64,000 nucleotides of DNA from Kingella negevensis (GTDB lineage: Bacteria; Pseudomonadota; Gammaproteobacteria; Burkholderiales; Neisseriaceae), in the NCBI RefSeq assembly GCF_030177895.1, contig NZ_CP123448.1:992001-1056000 (forward strand), given 5' to 3'. The notes under the pieces are model-generated. The model was not told where the DNA came from. It searched no databases and worked only from the letters and a program-made list of their open reading frames with translations. A program made the translations under genes and the position numbers. Shown in pieces: positions 16,148 to 26,644 of this stretch (position 1 is its first letter; each line of letters opens with the position of its first letter).

Positions 16148-16230
16148 AAACAAATAGTTTATCAACTTATCCACATATTATCCTTGTAGCAAAACACAGC
16201 CTGTGTGTATTTTCAGGCTACATATACAGA
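16148..16230 (+). promoter_or_regulatory. Upstream region with DnaA-box word, copy B
   Basis: Holds a perfect TTATCCACA (16167-16175), then TATTATCC and TGTGTGTATTTTCAGGCT, matching copy A at roughly three quarters of positions by eye. Confidence 0.6.
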
Positions 16231-16255
16231 TTTATTTTTATTGAAGGTTACTTTT

Positions 16256-17635
16256 ATGCTTTCTCGTTTCTTTTCCAAAAAATCACTCCATGCACCAGCA
16301 ATCATTGCAGCACTCTGCATTTTAGTGTTGCCGAATATAATTTTTCTAGCAGTCGCTTCTTACACAGGAACAACCAGACCTATCCTAAATATGGATTATT
16401 GCTGGCTGTTACTACTGCTAGCCATTTGGTTAAAATTTCCCAAAAAACCTATTTTTATCATTACAGTAGCTTGCCTTATTTTAAGCAGCAGTATTGACAG
16501 CTTTCAGTTTATCCAGCAAATTTTCCCATTTTTAAATCTAGAAAGTGTCTTATATTTACTCCCATTTTTACCGACTGCACCCACTACTTATATCATGCTA
16601 TCCGCTATTTTTGTGGTGTATTTGATTGTGCTGCCTTTTGTTATCATAAAAATCACCAAACGAAGCACAAGCGAAAGTTTAATCGCGGTGTTTACCTTAG
16701 GCTTAATCACCACATTAACTTTGAATAACCTCCCATTAGCAGATAAATCAAAATATGTGTATAGCAAAAGCCAAGCAAATGCATTATGGACTCACGAAGC
16801 GGCTCTACAAAAAGAATATTCAGAAATCCCAACTTTTACCCCATACCCAATTAAACCTGCCTCCGCACAACTTAATCCACAGCAAAACCGAATCTTAATG
16901 ATAACAGCCGAATCATTAGGCTCAACCAAAGATGAAGTATTGCAAAAAGACATTGCTAAACTACTCCACAAGCAAGCAGCCGAAGGTAAAATCAAATCCT
17001 TCAGCACAGGACATATGCCTGTGGATAGTTCAACCGTAGAAGGTGAAATGCGCGAAGTGTGCCACGTCAAAATCAGCTCTATTCAAATCACACGTGCACC
17101 AAAATCACAATATGCCAGCTGTTTGCCTAACCAATATGCACAAAAAGGTTTAACCACCATTGGTATGCACAACGCAGACAGCGCAATTTATGGGCGTTTA
17201 TATTGGTACCCAAAAGCAGGTTTTCAAAAAACTTTATTTGTAGACCAATTAAGCAAATATAAACAATGCTCACTTTTTGACGGCGCATGTGATTATGAAT
17301 TAACCCCAGAAATCACCCGCGCATTTGCACAACACGATAAATTATTCTTCTATTGGATGACATTGAACGGGCATTACCCTTACCAAACAACCGATATTAT
17401 CAATCATCGTTTTGACTGCGCGCGCTACCCTTCCCTAACCGAAGAAGCCTGCCACAATTTACAACTCCAAGCCCAACTACTCGACCAAATTGCCGACATC
17501 AACACCCGCCCAGAAATGAAAGGTGTAGAAGTGGTGATTGCAGGCGACCATATGCCACCTTTTGCCCAGCAAGACAAAGCAGCAGAAGTGTTTAACATGG
17601 GACACGTTACTTGGTATCACTACATAATTCCATAA
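16256..17635 (+). CDS. Membrane sulfatase-fold phosphotransferase-like protein
   Basis: A 459-residue inner-membrane protein: about five hydrophobic spans in the first 180 residues, then a periplasmic alkaline-phosphatase/sulfatase-type domain. Visible pieces are RILMITAESLGS (metal-binding start), DSSTVEGEMREVC (probable nucleophile Thr), FFYWMTLNGHYPY and VVIAGDHMPPF (metal ligands). This layout is shared with lipid A phosphoethanolamine transferases and LtaS-type enzymes, but it is not EptA. It probably moves a phospho-alcohol onto a surface glycan or lipid. GAAGGTTAC precedes the chosen ATG. AT-rich relative to dnaG next door. Confidence 0.72.
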   Translation: MLSRFFSKKSLHAPAIIAALCILVLPNIIFLAVASYTGTTRPILNMDYCWLLLLLAIWLKFPKKPIFIITVACLILSSSIDSFQFIQQIFPFLNLESVLYLLPFLPTAPTTYIMLSAIFVVYLIVLPFVIIKITKRSTSESLIAVFTLGLITTLTLNNLPLADKSKYVYSKSQANALWTHEAALQKEYSEIPTFTPYPIKPASAQLNPQQNRILMITAESLGSTKDEVLQKDIAKLLHKQAAEGKIKSFSTGHMPVDSSTVEGEMREVCHVKISSIQITRAPKSQYASCLPNQYAQKGLTTIGMHNADSAIYGRLYWYPKAGFQKTLFVDQLSKYKQCSLFDGACDYELTPEITRAFAQHDKLFFYWMTLNGHYPYQTTDIINHRFDCARYPSLTEEACHNLQLQAQLLDQIADINTRPEMKGVEVVIAGDHMPPFAQQDKAAEVFNMGHVTWYHYIIP

Positions 17636-17642
17636 AAAAACC

Positions 17643-17680
17643 CTTTCAGGCTGCTTGACAAATCTCAAGCAGCCTGAAAG
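17643..17680 (+). terminator. Terminator-like hairpin after the sulfatase-fold gene
   Basis: A perfect 16-bp stem CTTTCAGGCTGCTTGA with its complement, loop of six, built from two inverted uptake-like words. The T run behind it is weak. Confidence 0.7.
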
Positions 17681-17747
17681 TTTAAAAAAACTGCACAAAT
17701 TTTAAGCAAAAACAAAATAACCATAACAAAACAACCTATTACCCCAG

Positions 17748-17756
17748 TTATCCACA
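17748..17756 (+). promoter_or_regulatory. DnaA-box word TTATCCACA upstream of dnaG
   Basis: Exact consensus DnaA 9-mer, third in the same orientation within 2.2 kb. It lies in the dnaG upstream region, which otherwise holds only uptake-like words. Confidence 0.45.
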
Positions 17757-17881
17757 CCCCATTCACACACTCTATCCACCTAAACCGTGCATAATGTGTC
17801 AAAAAATGGCAGCCTGAATTTTCAGGCTGCCTAAATCTATTTATAATCCTATTCCCCCAAAAAAACGCAGCCTGAAAAACC

Positions 17882-19642
17882 ATGATACCCCACGACTTCA
17901 TAGACGAACTCCTAGCCAAAACCGACATCGTAGACGTGATTGACCAATACGTCCCACTCAAAAAAGGCGGCGCAAACTACATGGCATGCTGCCCGTTTCA
18001 CAAAGAAAAAACCCCCAGTTTCTCCGTCAGTCCCAGCAAACAGTTTTATCACTGCTTCAGTTGCGGCGCACACGGCTCAGCCATCGGCTTCATCATGGAA
18101 CACCAAGGCTTAACCTTTCCCGAAGCCGTGCAACAACTCGCCGACCGCGTTGGCATGACCGTGCCACGCACCAAAGGCAGCCTGAATGACAACCCCGAAG
18201 AACGCACACGCCGCAAACAGCAACAACAAACCCTAGAAAGCACCGTCCAAACCGCCGCAAGCTATTACGCCGCGCAACTCAAAATCCACGCCCAAGCCCA
18301 AGCCTACGCCAACAAACGCGGCTTATCCCCCGAAATCATCGCCCACTACGGCATTGGCTACGCACCCGAAGGCTGGACACCGCTCGCCCAAGTTTTCCAA
18401 CCCTATCCCACCGCCGAACTCATCACCAGCGGCATGGTGTTAGACAACGAAGGCAAGCAATACGACCGCTTCCGCCACCGCCTCATGTTCCCCATTCGCA
18501 ACATTTCAGGCAACATCATCGGCTTTGGCGGACGCGTATTAGACGACAGCAAACCCAAATACCTCAACTCCCCCGACACACCCTTGTTTGACAAAAGCAA
18601 AAACCTCTACGGATTATGGGAAGCCCGCGCCGCCGTTAAAGACGCAGGACGAATTTTAGTCGTAGAAGGTTATATGGACGTGGTTGCGCTCGCCCAATTC
18701 GGCATTGGATACGCCGTCGCCGCGCTTGGCACAGCCACCACCGCCGAACACGTCAAACTACTCATGCGCCAAACCGACAGCATCTATTTCTGTTTTGACG
18801 GCGACAGCGCAGGCAAAAAAGCCGCGTGGAGAGCATTAGAAAACGCCCTACCGCAGCTCAAAGACGACAAAGCCCTACACTTTCTCTTTTTGCCAGCAGA
18901 ACACGACCCCGACAGCTACATCCGCCAATACAGCAAAGACCAATTTGAACAAGCCCTGCTGCACGAAAGCAAACCCCTATCGCAATACTTTTGGGACGCG
19001 CTCACAGCCGATTTAGAGTTGAACACACAAGAAAGCAAAGCCGAACTCGTCAAACGCGCCACGCCATTATTGGCACAGATTACCGCACCCACGCTCGCCT
19101 TTTTGCTCAAGCAAAAACTCAGCGAACTCGTTGGGATTGACCCAGCCAATCTCGCGCATTTAATGGGACAAGCTGCACCACAACGCCACGTTAGCGCGAA
19201 AAATTACCGTTTGCCGCGCGAAAGTTTCAGGCAGCCTGAAAGCACCACACTGGTGCAAAAACAAATTCGCACGCTGCTGCTTAATCCCGAATGGGCGCAG
19301 TTTGTCGTGTTTCCTGATTACTTGCCCGCGCACGGCGATTTTGCCTGCCTGATTGCGCTGGCAGACGTGTATCGCGCACACCCCACATTCACCGCTGCGC
19401 AAGCCATGGAACATTTCCGCGATAGCCCATTTGCCCACACGATTGAACACATTTTCTTGCACAGTTTGAACAATGAAGAATTGGAAGATTGCAGCGAAGA
19501 AAAGCGCACCGAGTTTCAAGACGGCGTTTCTCGTTTAATGCGCGATGCAGCGCGTGAACAAGTGCAAATTTTGCGGCAAAAAGGCAGCGATTTAACCGCC
19601 GATGAAAAACGCTTGTTGATGATGTTGCTGACAATGAAGTGA
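17882..19642 (+). CDS. dnaG: DNA primase DnaG
   Basis: Primase of 586 residues that makes RNA primers at the replication fork. The N-terminal CHC2 zinc finger uses Cys37, His40, Cys58 and Cys61 (CCPFHKEKTPSF, YHCFSCGAHG). The TOPRIM core has VVEGYMDVVALAQ and FDGDSAGKKAA. The C-terminal helicase-binding domain ends at ADEKRLLMMLLTMK. The ATG start MIPHDFIDELLAKTDIVDVI is the usual primase N terminus. rpsU and rpoD, often next to dnaG, are not here. Confidence 0.97.
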   Translation: MIPHDFIDELLAKTDIVDVIDQYVPLKKGGANYMACCPFHKEKTPSFSVSPSKQFYHCFSCGAHGSAIGFIMEHQGLTFPEAVQQLADRVGMTVPRTKGSLNDNPEERTRRKQQQQTLESTVQTAASYYAAQLKIHAQAQAYANKRGLSPEIIAHYGIGYAPEGWTPLAQVFQPYPTAELITSGMVLDNEGKQYDRFRHRLMFPIRNISGNIIGFGGRVLDDSKPKYLNSPDTPLFDKSKNLYGLWEARAAVKDAGRILVVEGYMDVVALAQFGIGYAVAALGTATTAEHVKLLMRQTDSIYFCFDGDSAGKKAAWRALENALPQLKDDKALHFLFLPAEHDPDSYIRQYSKDQFEQALLHESKPLSQYFWDALTADLELNTQESKAELVKRATPLLAQITAPTLAFLLKQKLSELVGIDPANLAHLMGQAAPQRHVSAKNYRLPRESFRQPESTTLVQKQIRTLLLNPEWAQFVVFPDYLPAHGDFACLIALADVYRAHPTFTAAQAMEHFRDSPFAHTIEHIFLHSLNNEELEDCSEEKRTEFQDGVSRLMRDAAREQVQILRQKGSDLTADEKRLLMMLLTMK

Positions 19643-19654
19643 AATACAGCCTGA

Positions 19655-19692
19655 AAAAAAGCAGCCTGAAAACTTTTTCAGGCTGCTTTTTT
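19655..19692. terminator. Bidirectional terminator between dnaG and fur
   Basis: Inverted uptake-like words (AAAAAAGCAGCCTGAAAA and complement) with T runs on both strands between convergent genes. Confidence 0.88.
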
Positions 19693-19701
19693 ATCACTAA
19701 A

Positions 19702-20127
19702 TCAACGTTTTTCTTTCTTCTGGCATTTCCCACACACGCCATACATATACAGCGCATGGTCTACCACACGATAACCATTTTCTGCTGCAATTTTGTCTTG
19801 CAACTTCTCAATCTCTTCATTATGAAACTCAGACACCAAGCCGCATTTCACACACACCAAATGGTCGTGATGACCGCCCTTGTTCAGCTCATAAACCGCC
19901 TTGCCCGTTTCAAAATGGTGGCGCAACAAAATGTCTGCCTGTTCAAATTGCGTCAGCACGCGATAAATCGTTGCCACGCCAATTTCAATGCCCTCGTCCA
20001 ACAAAATCCGATACACATCTTCCGCGCTCAAATGCTCATCAGCATGTTGCTCAAACAAATCCAAAATTTTCAGGCGCGGGCCCGTAACCTTCAAACCATT
20101 GTCTTTTAATTGCGAAATATTTTTCAT
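19702..20127 (-). CDS. fur: Ferric uptake regulator Fur
   Basis: Iron-dependent repressor of 141 residues. The winged helix ([27 protein letters not shown]) is followed by metal-binding [11 protein letters not shown] and by the C-terminal GVCGKCQKK. The start [13 protein letters not shown] is conserved; an extension to 20175 would add 16 unconserved residues. It is divergent from bamE. The fur upstream strand contains TTCATCAATATCAATAGG, vaguely Fur-box-like, so autoregulation is possible. Confidence 0.95.
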   Translation of the reverse strand: MKNISQLKDNGLKVTGPRLKILDLFEQHADEHLSAEDVYRILLDEGIEIGVATIYRVLTQFEQADILLRHHFETGKAVYELNKGGHHDHLVCVKCGLVSEFHNEEIEKLQDKIAAENGYRVVDHALYMYGVCGKCQKKEKR

Positions 20128-20265
20128 GATTTTCCTATTGATATTGATGAACACAGATTGCGTATATAATAGCACTTTTCCACTGGTCTAAATAATAAAA
20201 GTTTTCAATAAACTTTTTTGGTGGTATCTTTATTTTTATCTGATATTTACGCGAAAGGCAGCATC

Positions 20266-21542
<1,277 letters not shown>

Positions 21543-21565
21543 TCATATTTTTCAGGCTGCATGAA

Positions 21566-21628
21566 TGTAGGTCAGATACTCGTATCCGACAAAAATAGCG
21601 AATGTTGGATTCAAGAATCCGACCTACA
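21566..21628. repeat. Palindromic intergenic repeat, TGTAGGTC type
   Basis: Arms TGTAGGTCAGATAC and GAATCCGACCTACA face each other, and each half contains a smaller palindrome (GATACTCGTATCCGACA; TTGGATTCAAGAATCC). It fills the dapB-pssA gap and is of the same general build as the repeats at 406, 40822 and 55600. Confidence 0.65.
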
Positions 21629-21665
21629 AATCTATATCGCAGCCTGAAAATCTAAGGAGAATAAA

Positions 21666-22535
21666 ATGGAAAACAAACCCATTGAAGAACCTGAAATCAC
21701 GCAGCCTGAAAACAATTTGGTTGATGAAAATCTAGACGATACGGAATGTGAAGAGCTAATCAAAGAATGTGAGAAATTAGCCCAAACCAAACAGCTCACC
21801 AAACGCCAGTTAATCCGCCAAAACAGCATTTATTTGCTGCCCAACTCGTTCACGATTGCCGCACTGTTTTCCGCATTTTATGCGATTACGCAATCCATGC
21901 ACGGACGCTTTGAAAGCGCAGCGATTGCCGTGTGTTTGTCCATGATTTTGGACGGCTGCGACGGTCGTGTAGCACGGTTAACCAACAGCCAAAGCGCATT
22001 TGGCGAACAGTTGGACAGTTTGGCGGATATGGTCAGCTTTGGTGTTGCGCCTGCGTTGATTGTGTATAACTGGCAGCTTTATAACTTCGGCAAACTGGGC
22101 TATTGCGTGGCGTTTATTTACTGCGCGTGTGCCGCTTTGCGTTTAGCATTGTTTAACACGCTGATTGGTAAAGTGGACAAAAAATGGTTTATCGGTGTGC
22201 CAAGTCCGTCTGCTGCCGCGTTAATGGTCGGCATGATTTGGCTAGACCGCAGCTTTGACGGCGTGTTTGATGAAGCGAGCGTTTGGGTGTTGTTGCTGAC
22301 CTTGTTTGCTGGCTTATCTATGGTGGTGCAAATTCCGTTTTGGAGCTTCAAGGAATTCAACTTGCGCCGCCGCGTTTCATTTGCTGGCATGATTGGCTTG
22401 ATGTTGCTGTTTGTGTTCTTGATTTTGCAACCTGCATTGGTTTTGTTTGTGTTCTTTTTGGGATACAGCTTGTCTGGCTATGTGATGTGGGCTTGGAAGA
22501 AATATGGGGCGAATGCAGCCCGAAAAGAGATTTGA
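21666..22535 (+). CDS. pssA: CDP-diacylglycerol-serine O-phosphatidyltransferase
   Basis: Phosphatidylserine synthase of 289 residues, making the precursor of phosphatidylethanolamine. The CDP-alcohol phosphotransferase signature is seen as LDGCDGRVARL, then GEQLDSLADMVSFGVAPA. About seven hydrophobic spans follow an acidic cytoplasmic N-terminal extension of about 50 residues that is rich in Glu. The extension contains an in-frame uptake word (ITQPENN). AAGGAGAAT is a strong ribosome binding site. Confidence 0.92.
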   Translation: MENKPIEEPEITQPENNLVDENLDDTECEELIKECEKLAQTKQLTKRQLIRQNSIYLLPNSFTIAALFSAFYAITQSMHGRFESAAIAVCLSMILDGCDGRVARLTNSQSAFGEQLDSLADMVSFGVAPALIVYNWQLYNFGKLGYCVAFIYCACAALRLALFNTLIGKVDKKWFIGVPSPSAAALMVGMIWLDRSFDGVFDEASVWVLLLTLFAGLSMVVQIPFWSFKEFNLRRRVSFAGMIGLMLLFVFLILQPALVLFVFFLGYSLSGYVMWAWKKYGANAARKEI

Positions 22536-22586
22536 TGGGCTGAAGCCCATTCTACGGTATTTAATCTTTATCGCAGCCTGAAAACA

Positions 22587-22685
22587 TATAGTTAATGCCC
22601 TTATCTTTTAATACAGCGTTGCCAACGCCCTTATGTGCTAAATGCACACGGCAGGCGTTGTCGCCTTGTATTAACATCAACTATA
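22587..22685. repeat. Correia-like miniature element, copy 1 (99 bp)
   Basis: Bounded by imperfect terminal repeats TATAGTTAATG and CATCAACTATA. Inside are ACAGCGTTGCCAACGCC and GGCGTTGTCGCCTTGT, which match the layout of Neisseria Correia elements (GGCGTTGC..., ...GTCGCCTTGTCCTG). Copy 2 is at 53363. Non-coding; such elements can carry promoters or RNase III/IHF sites. Confidence 0.75.
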
Positions 22686-22724
22686 AAACAGCCGTTATTC
22701 TTTGATGAATAACGGCTGTTTTTT
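22686..22724 (+). terminator. Rho-independent terminator
   Basis: Stem AAAACAGCCGTTATTC with its complement, six-base loop, then TTTTTT. It ends transcripts reading through pssA and the Correia-like element, and does not use uptake words. Confidence 0.88.
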
Positions 22725-22736
22725 CATGCTACAGTT

Positions 22737-23481
22737 TTACCATTGATACTCTGTTTTGAAACCGCCAAAGCGTTTTTTAGCGGATTCGCTGCCTGTGCTG
22801 TAACCGCCATACAGCGTGTTACGCCAGCCGCCTGAGTAAATGCCAAAGCCCAATTCGTGCATAAATTGTCGGTTGAATTTTTGCGTTAATTGAAAGTATG
22901 CGTTGCGGTTGAATTTATCGAGCCTGTTCGGCTTTGACGGCTTCTTCTCGTTTGTGGGCTTCTTCAGCTTTTTTAGCCTCTTCTTGTCGTTTGGCTTCTT
23001 CCTCTTTGATTTGCTCCTCTGCTTTTGGATTGTATAGTCGGTAATCATTATTCTCGTTTAATAAGGTATAACGATAAGTACCTAAATCCACATCTTTGCC
23101 GTTGTTCAACTTCACGCTAAGGTCATTGCTGGTTTGCGTAGCATTTTCCAATTTCAACAAAGATAAACGTGCATTGACCACTTCTTTGCCGCTATTTTCC
23201 ACCACCAAATTATGAGAACCGTTAGGTTTGCTGGTGTTAGTTTCGCCTAGAACGCCGTTGAAAGCAGTATGAGCAGCATGATAAGTATTTACTTCATTTT
23301 GTTCTTTTAGGCGTTGAACATACAATTCTTTTGCTTTTTCATATACTTGCTTATATTCATCACTATCATCAGATGCTGCAGTTTTTGTTAAATAAACAAA
23401 GTCAAGCATACACCCATTTTTACAAAACGTAATCAAATCCAACCAAAAACTTAACAAATTTAACAAAAATACAACACTCAA
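22737..23481 (-). pseudogene. Autotransporter remnant (IgA1-protease-like)
   Basis: The upstream frame (from about 23409) reads EYKQVYEKAKELYVQRLKEQ, then LSLLKLENATQTSNDLSVKL, DLGTYRYTLLNENNDYRLYNP and a charged Glu/Ala/Lys linker, as at the end of IgA1-protease passengers. It stops at 22915. The other frame downstream reads RNAYFQLTQKFNRQFMHELG, then GWRNTLYGGYSTGS, then KKRFGGFKTEYQW with a terminal aromatic, like the last strands of an autotransporter barrel. The passenger domain, signal peptide and most of the barrel are missing. It is a decayed, internally deleted gene. Confidence 0.72.
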
Positions 23482-23518
23482 AAAAAGCAGCCTGAAAAAT
23501 ACTTTTCAGGCTGCTTTT
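23481..23518. terminator. Terminator of paired uptake-like words behind norM
   Basis: Inverted AAAAAGCAGCCTGAAAA words with a short loop, directly behind the norM stop on the minus strand. Confidence 0.82.
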
Positions 23519-23522
23519 CACA

Positions 23523-24899
23523 TCACAATCCACGATTAATTTTCGCCAACAAACTACTCTTCTCCAAATACCAAACCAACGCCACCGCAGCCGCCGTTAG
23601 CGACACAATCAACGCCGTCCAAAAGCCATAAATGCCCATACCAAACGGATACGCCAACACATACCCTGGTAGCAACCCCAACAACCAAAACGCCACCGCA
23701 TGAATACACATCGGCACACGCGTCAATTTATAGCCACGCAGCGCATAAGAAGCAATCGTTTGCGTGAAGTCCACCACCTGATAAGCCGCCGAAAACAACA
23801 TCAACACCACCGCCAATTTCGCCACGTCCACATCACTCGTATAAGCCCCCACCAAATCAAATCGCCCAAACGCCATAAACAGCACCGTCCCCACAGAAAG
23901 CAGCCACCCAACCACCAAAGCCACGCCCGAAATATAACGCGAACGCGCAAACTGCCGACGCCCAATCGCATAACCCACACGCACCGTCGCAGCCGCACCC
24001 ACCGCCTGCGGAATCATATAAATCGTGCCACTAATGCTCATCACCACCTGCTGCGCCGCCACAAAATTCGCCCCCAAAGGCGCAATCAGCCACACAATAA
24101 AGCTAAACAAACTCACTTCCAAAAAGTAAGAAAACCCAATCACCCAGCCCAAATGCCAAAACGATTTCAACGCCGCAAAATCAGGGCGACTAAATCGCTC
24201 AAACAAACCAAATTCACCAAACTTCGGCGAACGCGCAATATGCCACCACAGCGCAGCCAAACTAAACCAATACACCACCGCAGTCGCCACACCCGTACCC
24301 GAACCGCCCAATTTTGGAAAACCCAGTTCCCCATAAATAAACACATAATTCAACGGAATATTCAGCAACAACGCCGCCCAACTAATCCACATAATCGGTT
24401 TAGGCTGATTCAGGCTGCTTGCATACGCATGCAACGCCCGATAAAGCAACGCCGCAGGCATACCCAACGCCACATAAAACAAATAATCGCCCAATTGCTG
24501 CTTCACATAATCATCAAGCTGCAAATAATTCTTCATTGGCTCAATCAACACGCCCAGCAAAGCCGCGCCCACCACGCCCCAAATCAAGCCAAACCAAAGT
24601 CCTTGCCGACCGCATTCGCCCACTTCCCCTTTTTTGCCCGAACCATGCAACTGCGCAATAATCGGGTTCAACGCCGCCATCACACCCAACAGCGTGATAA
24701 ACACCGTAGAAAACACCGAACTGCCCAAGCCCACCGCCGCCAAGTCCGCCTTACTCGCGCGACCCGACATCACCGTATCCGCCACCCCAATCGCCAGCGT
24801 CGCCACTTGTCCAATCATCATCGGCAAAGCCAAACTTAACAACTCACGCATTTCATGTCGCCAATCTTTCCAAGAATAGCGGTTTAAATCAAAAATCAT
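23523..24899 (-). CDS. norM: MATE-family multidrug efflux pump NorM
   Basis: A 458-residue, 12-span inner-membrane antiporter that expels cationic drugs in exchange for sodium or protons. It resembles Neisseria NorM along its length: LALPMMIGQVATLAIGVADTVMSG, AALNPIIAQLHGSGKKGE, RALHAYASSLNQPKPI, MIPQAVGAAATVRVGYAIGRR and ADFTQ-like VVDFTQTIASYALRG. I choose the second of two tandem ATGs because AGAGGA is then at usable distance. Confidence 0.93.
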   Translation of the reverse strand: MIFDLNRYSWKDWRHEMRELLSLALPMMIGQVATLAIGVADTVMSGRASKADLAAVGLGSSVFSTVFITLLGVMAALNPIIAQLHGSGKKGEVGECGRQGLWFGLIWGVVGAALLGVLIEPMKNYLQLDDYVKQQLGDYLFYVALGMPAALLYRALHAYASSLNQPKPIMWISWAALLLNIPLNYVFIYGELGFPKLGGSGTGVATAVVYWFSLAALWWHIARSPKFGEFGLFERFSRPDFAALKSFWHLGWVIGFSYFLEVSLFSFIVWLIAPLGANFVAAQQVVMSISGTIYMIPQAVGAAATVRVGYAIGRRQFARSRYISGVALVVGWLLSVGTVLFMAFGRFDLVGAYTSDVDVAKLAVVLMLFSAAYQVVDFTQTIASYALRGYKLTRVPMCIHAVAFWLLGLLPGYVLAYPFGMGIYGFWTALIVSLTAAAVALVWYLEKSSLLAKINRGL

Positions 24900-24955
24900 C
24901 ATATTCCTCTCAAATAATCGCAGCCTGAAAAACATTTTTCAGGCTGCCACACAAA

Positions 24956-25927
24956 TCACAAAATCATCGGCGTTTTCCGAATAGGCAGCAACTTCGCCAT
25001 CACCTCATCAGAAAAATAATGCCGCACAGCCGCCTTTTGCTCATCATTCAAATGCACATAACAACGGTCGTAAATATCCGAATATTCCACCAACATCGTC
25101 ATATTGACCAATTCAGACAACGCTTGATAATACCCCACCCATTTCACATTTTCAGGCTGCTTATCTCTTTCTGCCAACGCCGCTGCCCGTTGTCCCAAAA
25201 TTTTTGCCGCTTCACAACGCGAAACAAACGCCTTCAAATCGTTCACCGTAGTAGAAGCACTGCCCGCATGATGACAATACGCATACCCTACCAATTTGCA
25301 TTCCAACACCAGCACTTCAGGACTACGCGTCAGCACGTCCACCATAAAAATCCCGTCTTCACTATTGCTGATGGATTCCTCAAACCCAATATCATGCTCA
25401 CGCAGATATTCCGTGCGGAATAAACCATTCCAAACAGATGGAAACCAATTTGCCAGCAGCGCAATCAAATACTGCTGCCCTGAACAAAAAAAGCCATCTT
25501 GCGATAAAGCAAAATGCGTCAGTGGCAACATCGTCATATAAGGCATACCTTCAAGACTCACGCTGGTTATCAACGTTTTCACCACGTCCACTTTTTTGCT
25601 ATCAGAAAACGCAATCAGTGAAGGATATTGATGTTGCCCCAGCAAATAATCATCGCTGTCCACAAACTGCACATAACGCCCGCGCGCTACGCTCAAGCCA
25701 CGATTTCGCGCCGCCGAAACGCCACAATTATGTTGCTGCAAAAAAATCACTTCAGAATGCAGCCTGAAAAATTCACGCGCAATTTCTGCCGAATTATCCG
25801 TAGAACCATCGTCCACAATAATAATTTCCTTGTGAACAGGCACCGCCAGCACACTTTCTAAACACTTCGCCAAATAACGTTCCACATTGTAAACAGGAAT
25901 AACAAAACTAATTTCAGGCTGCATCAT
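24956..25927 (-). CDS. Family 2 glycosyltransferase
   Basis: A 323-residue GT-A enzyme: ISFVIPVYNVERYLAKCLES, EIIIVDDGSTDNS, NCGVSAARNRGL and the metal-binding FVDSDDY in the first 100 residues. The C-terminal half is specific to this gene. It probably adds a sugar to lipo-oligosaccharide or another surface glycan; the donor cannot be read. It starts inside the 3' end of the phosphatase gene upstream, and its ATGCAGCCTGAA start codons coincide with an uptake-like word. Confidence 0.85.
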   Translation of the reverse strand: MMQPEISFVIPVYNVERYLAKCLESVLAVPVHKEIIIVDDGSTDNSAEIAREFFRLHSEVIFLQQHNCGVSAARNRGLSVARGRYVQFVDSDDYLLGQHQYPSLIAFSDSKKVDVVKTLITSVSLEGMPYMTMLPLTHFALSQDGFFCSGQQYLIALLANWFPSVWNGLFRTEYLREHDIGFEESISNSEDGIFMVDVLTRSPEVLVLECKLVGYAYCHHAGSASTTVNDLKAFVSRCEAAKILGQRAAALAERDKQPENVKWVGYYQALSELVNMTMLVEYSDIYDRCYVHLNDEQKAAVRHYFSDEVMAKLLPIRKTPMIL

Positions 25928-26639
25928 CAATCTCCAAAATAACAGGCAAATGGTCGGAAGCCGTAAATTGGCTCACTTGGCAACGACCTTTCAGTCTGCC
26001 TTTCACAAAAATATGGTCAAGCGTGCGCTGCGGTTTCCAACTTGGATACGTTGGCAAACCATCGCTCAAACGCGTGTAATCATAATCCGTCAGCAAACAA
26101 AGCTGTTCTGCTTCGGGCGGACAATTAAAATCGCCCATCACGCACACATTGTCAAAATCCGCCAATTTCTGCCGAATAAACCGCATTTGATGAAACTGGT
26201 CTACCGCGCCCAAACTCAAATGCACATTCGCCACCACAAAATCGCCGTTTGGCGTTTGCACCTGCGCCGCCAACATTCCGCGCCCTTTGATTTTGGACGG
26301 CAACGGCTCATTCACCACTTCGCGTAACGGCAATTTACTCAAAATCAAATTGCCGTGAACGGATAATTTACCCACCACGCGGTTGGTCTGACAAATATGG
26401 TGTGAAAATGGTGTTTGTGCCAAAAGCTGTTGCACTTGGTTTTGAAAGCCGTTGCGAAAGCCGCCCAAATCGATTTCTTGCAGGCAAACCACATCAAAAT
26501 CGCTGATATATTTCGCAATATTTGCCAATACTTGCGCTTTGGCAGGACTGGGCATCACTTGGCGGTGCAAGCGCGAAACGTAGCTAAAATAACTGTCCGA
26601 CGCAATCGCAGCCTGAATGTTGTAGCTCAAAATACGCAT
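25914..26639 (-). CDS. Endonuclease/exonuclease/phosphatase-family protein
   Basis: A 241-residue EEP-fold hydrolase. The metal and catalytic motifs are visible: MRILSYNIQ, VVCLQEID, NLILSKLPL, VVANVHLSLG, VCVMGDFNCPP and the terminal SDHLPVILEI. Members include DNA repair nucleases, sphingomyelinases and inositol phosphatases; nothing here singles one out. It lacks a signal peptide, so it is probably cytoplasmic. It is sandwiched between a tiny lipoprotein gene and a glycosyltransferase, with overlapping or touching ends, so the three form one operon. Confidence 0.82.
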   Translation of the reverse strand: MRILSYNIQAAIASDSYFSYVSRLHRQVMPSPAKAQVLANIAKYISDFDVVCLQEIDLGGFRNGFQNQVQQLLAQTPFSHHICQTNRVVGKLSVHGNLILSKLPLREVVNEPLPSKIKGRGMLAAQVQTPNGDFVVANVHLSLGAVDQFHQMRFIRQKLADFDNVCVMGDFNCPPEAEQLCLLTDYDYTRLSDGLPTYPSWKPQRTLDHIFVKGRLKGRCQVSQFTASDHLPVILEIDDAA

Positions 26640-26644
26640 TTTGC

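Noticed and set aside
15535..17756. A replication origin based on the DnaA boxes
   Set aside because: The boxes are hundreds of bases apart, without an AT-rich unwinding region or dnaA/dnaN/rpmH neighbours.
23700..24839. A 379-codon open frame antisense to norM
   Set aside because: It is rich in His, Arg, Gln and Thr with no domain-like pattern, and it mirrors the hydrophobic codons of norM on the other strand.
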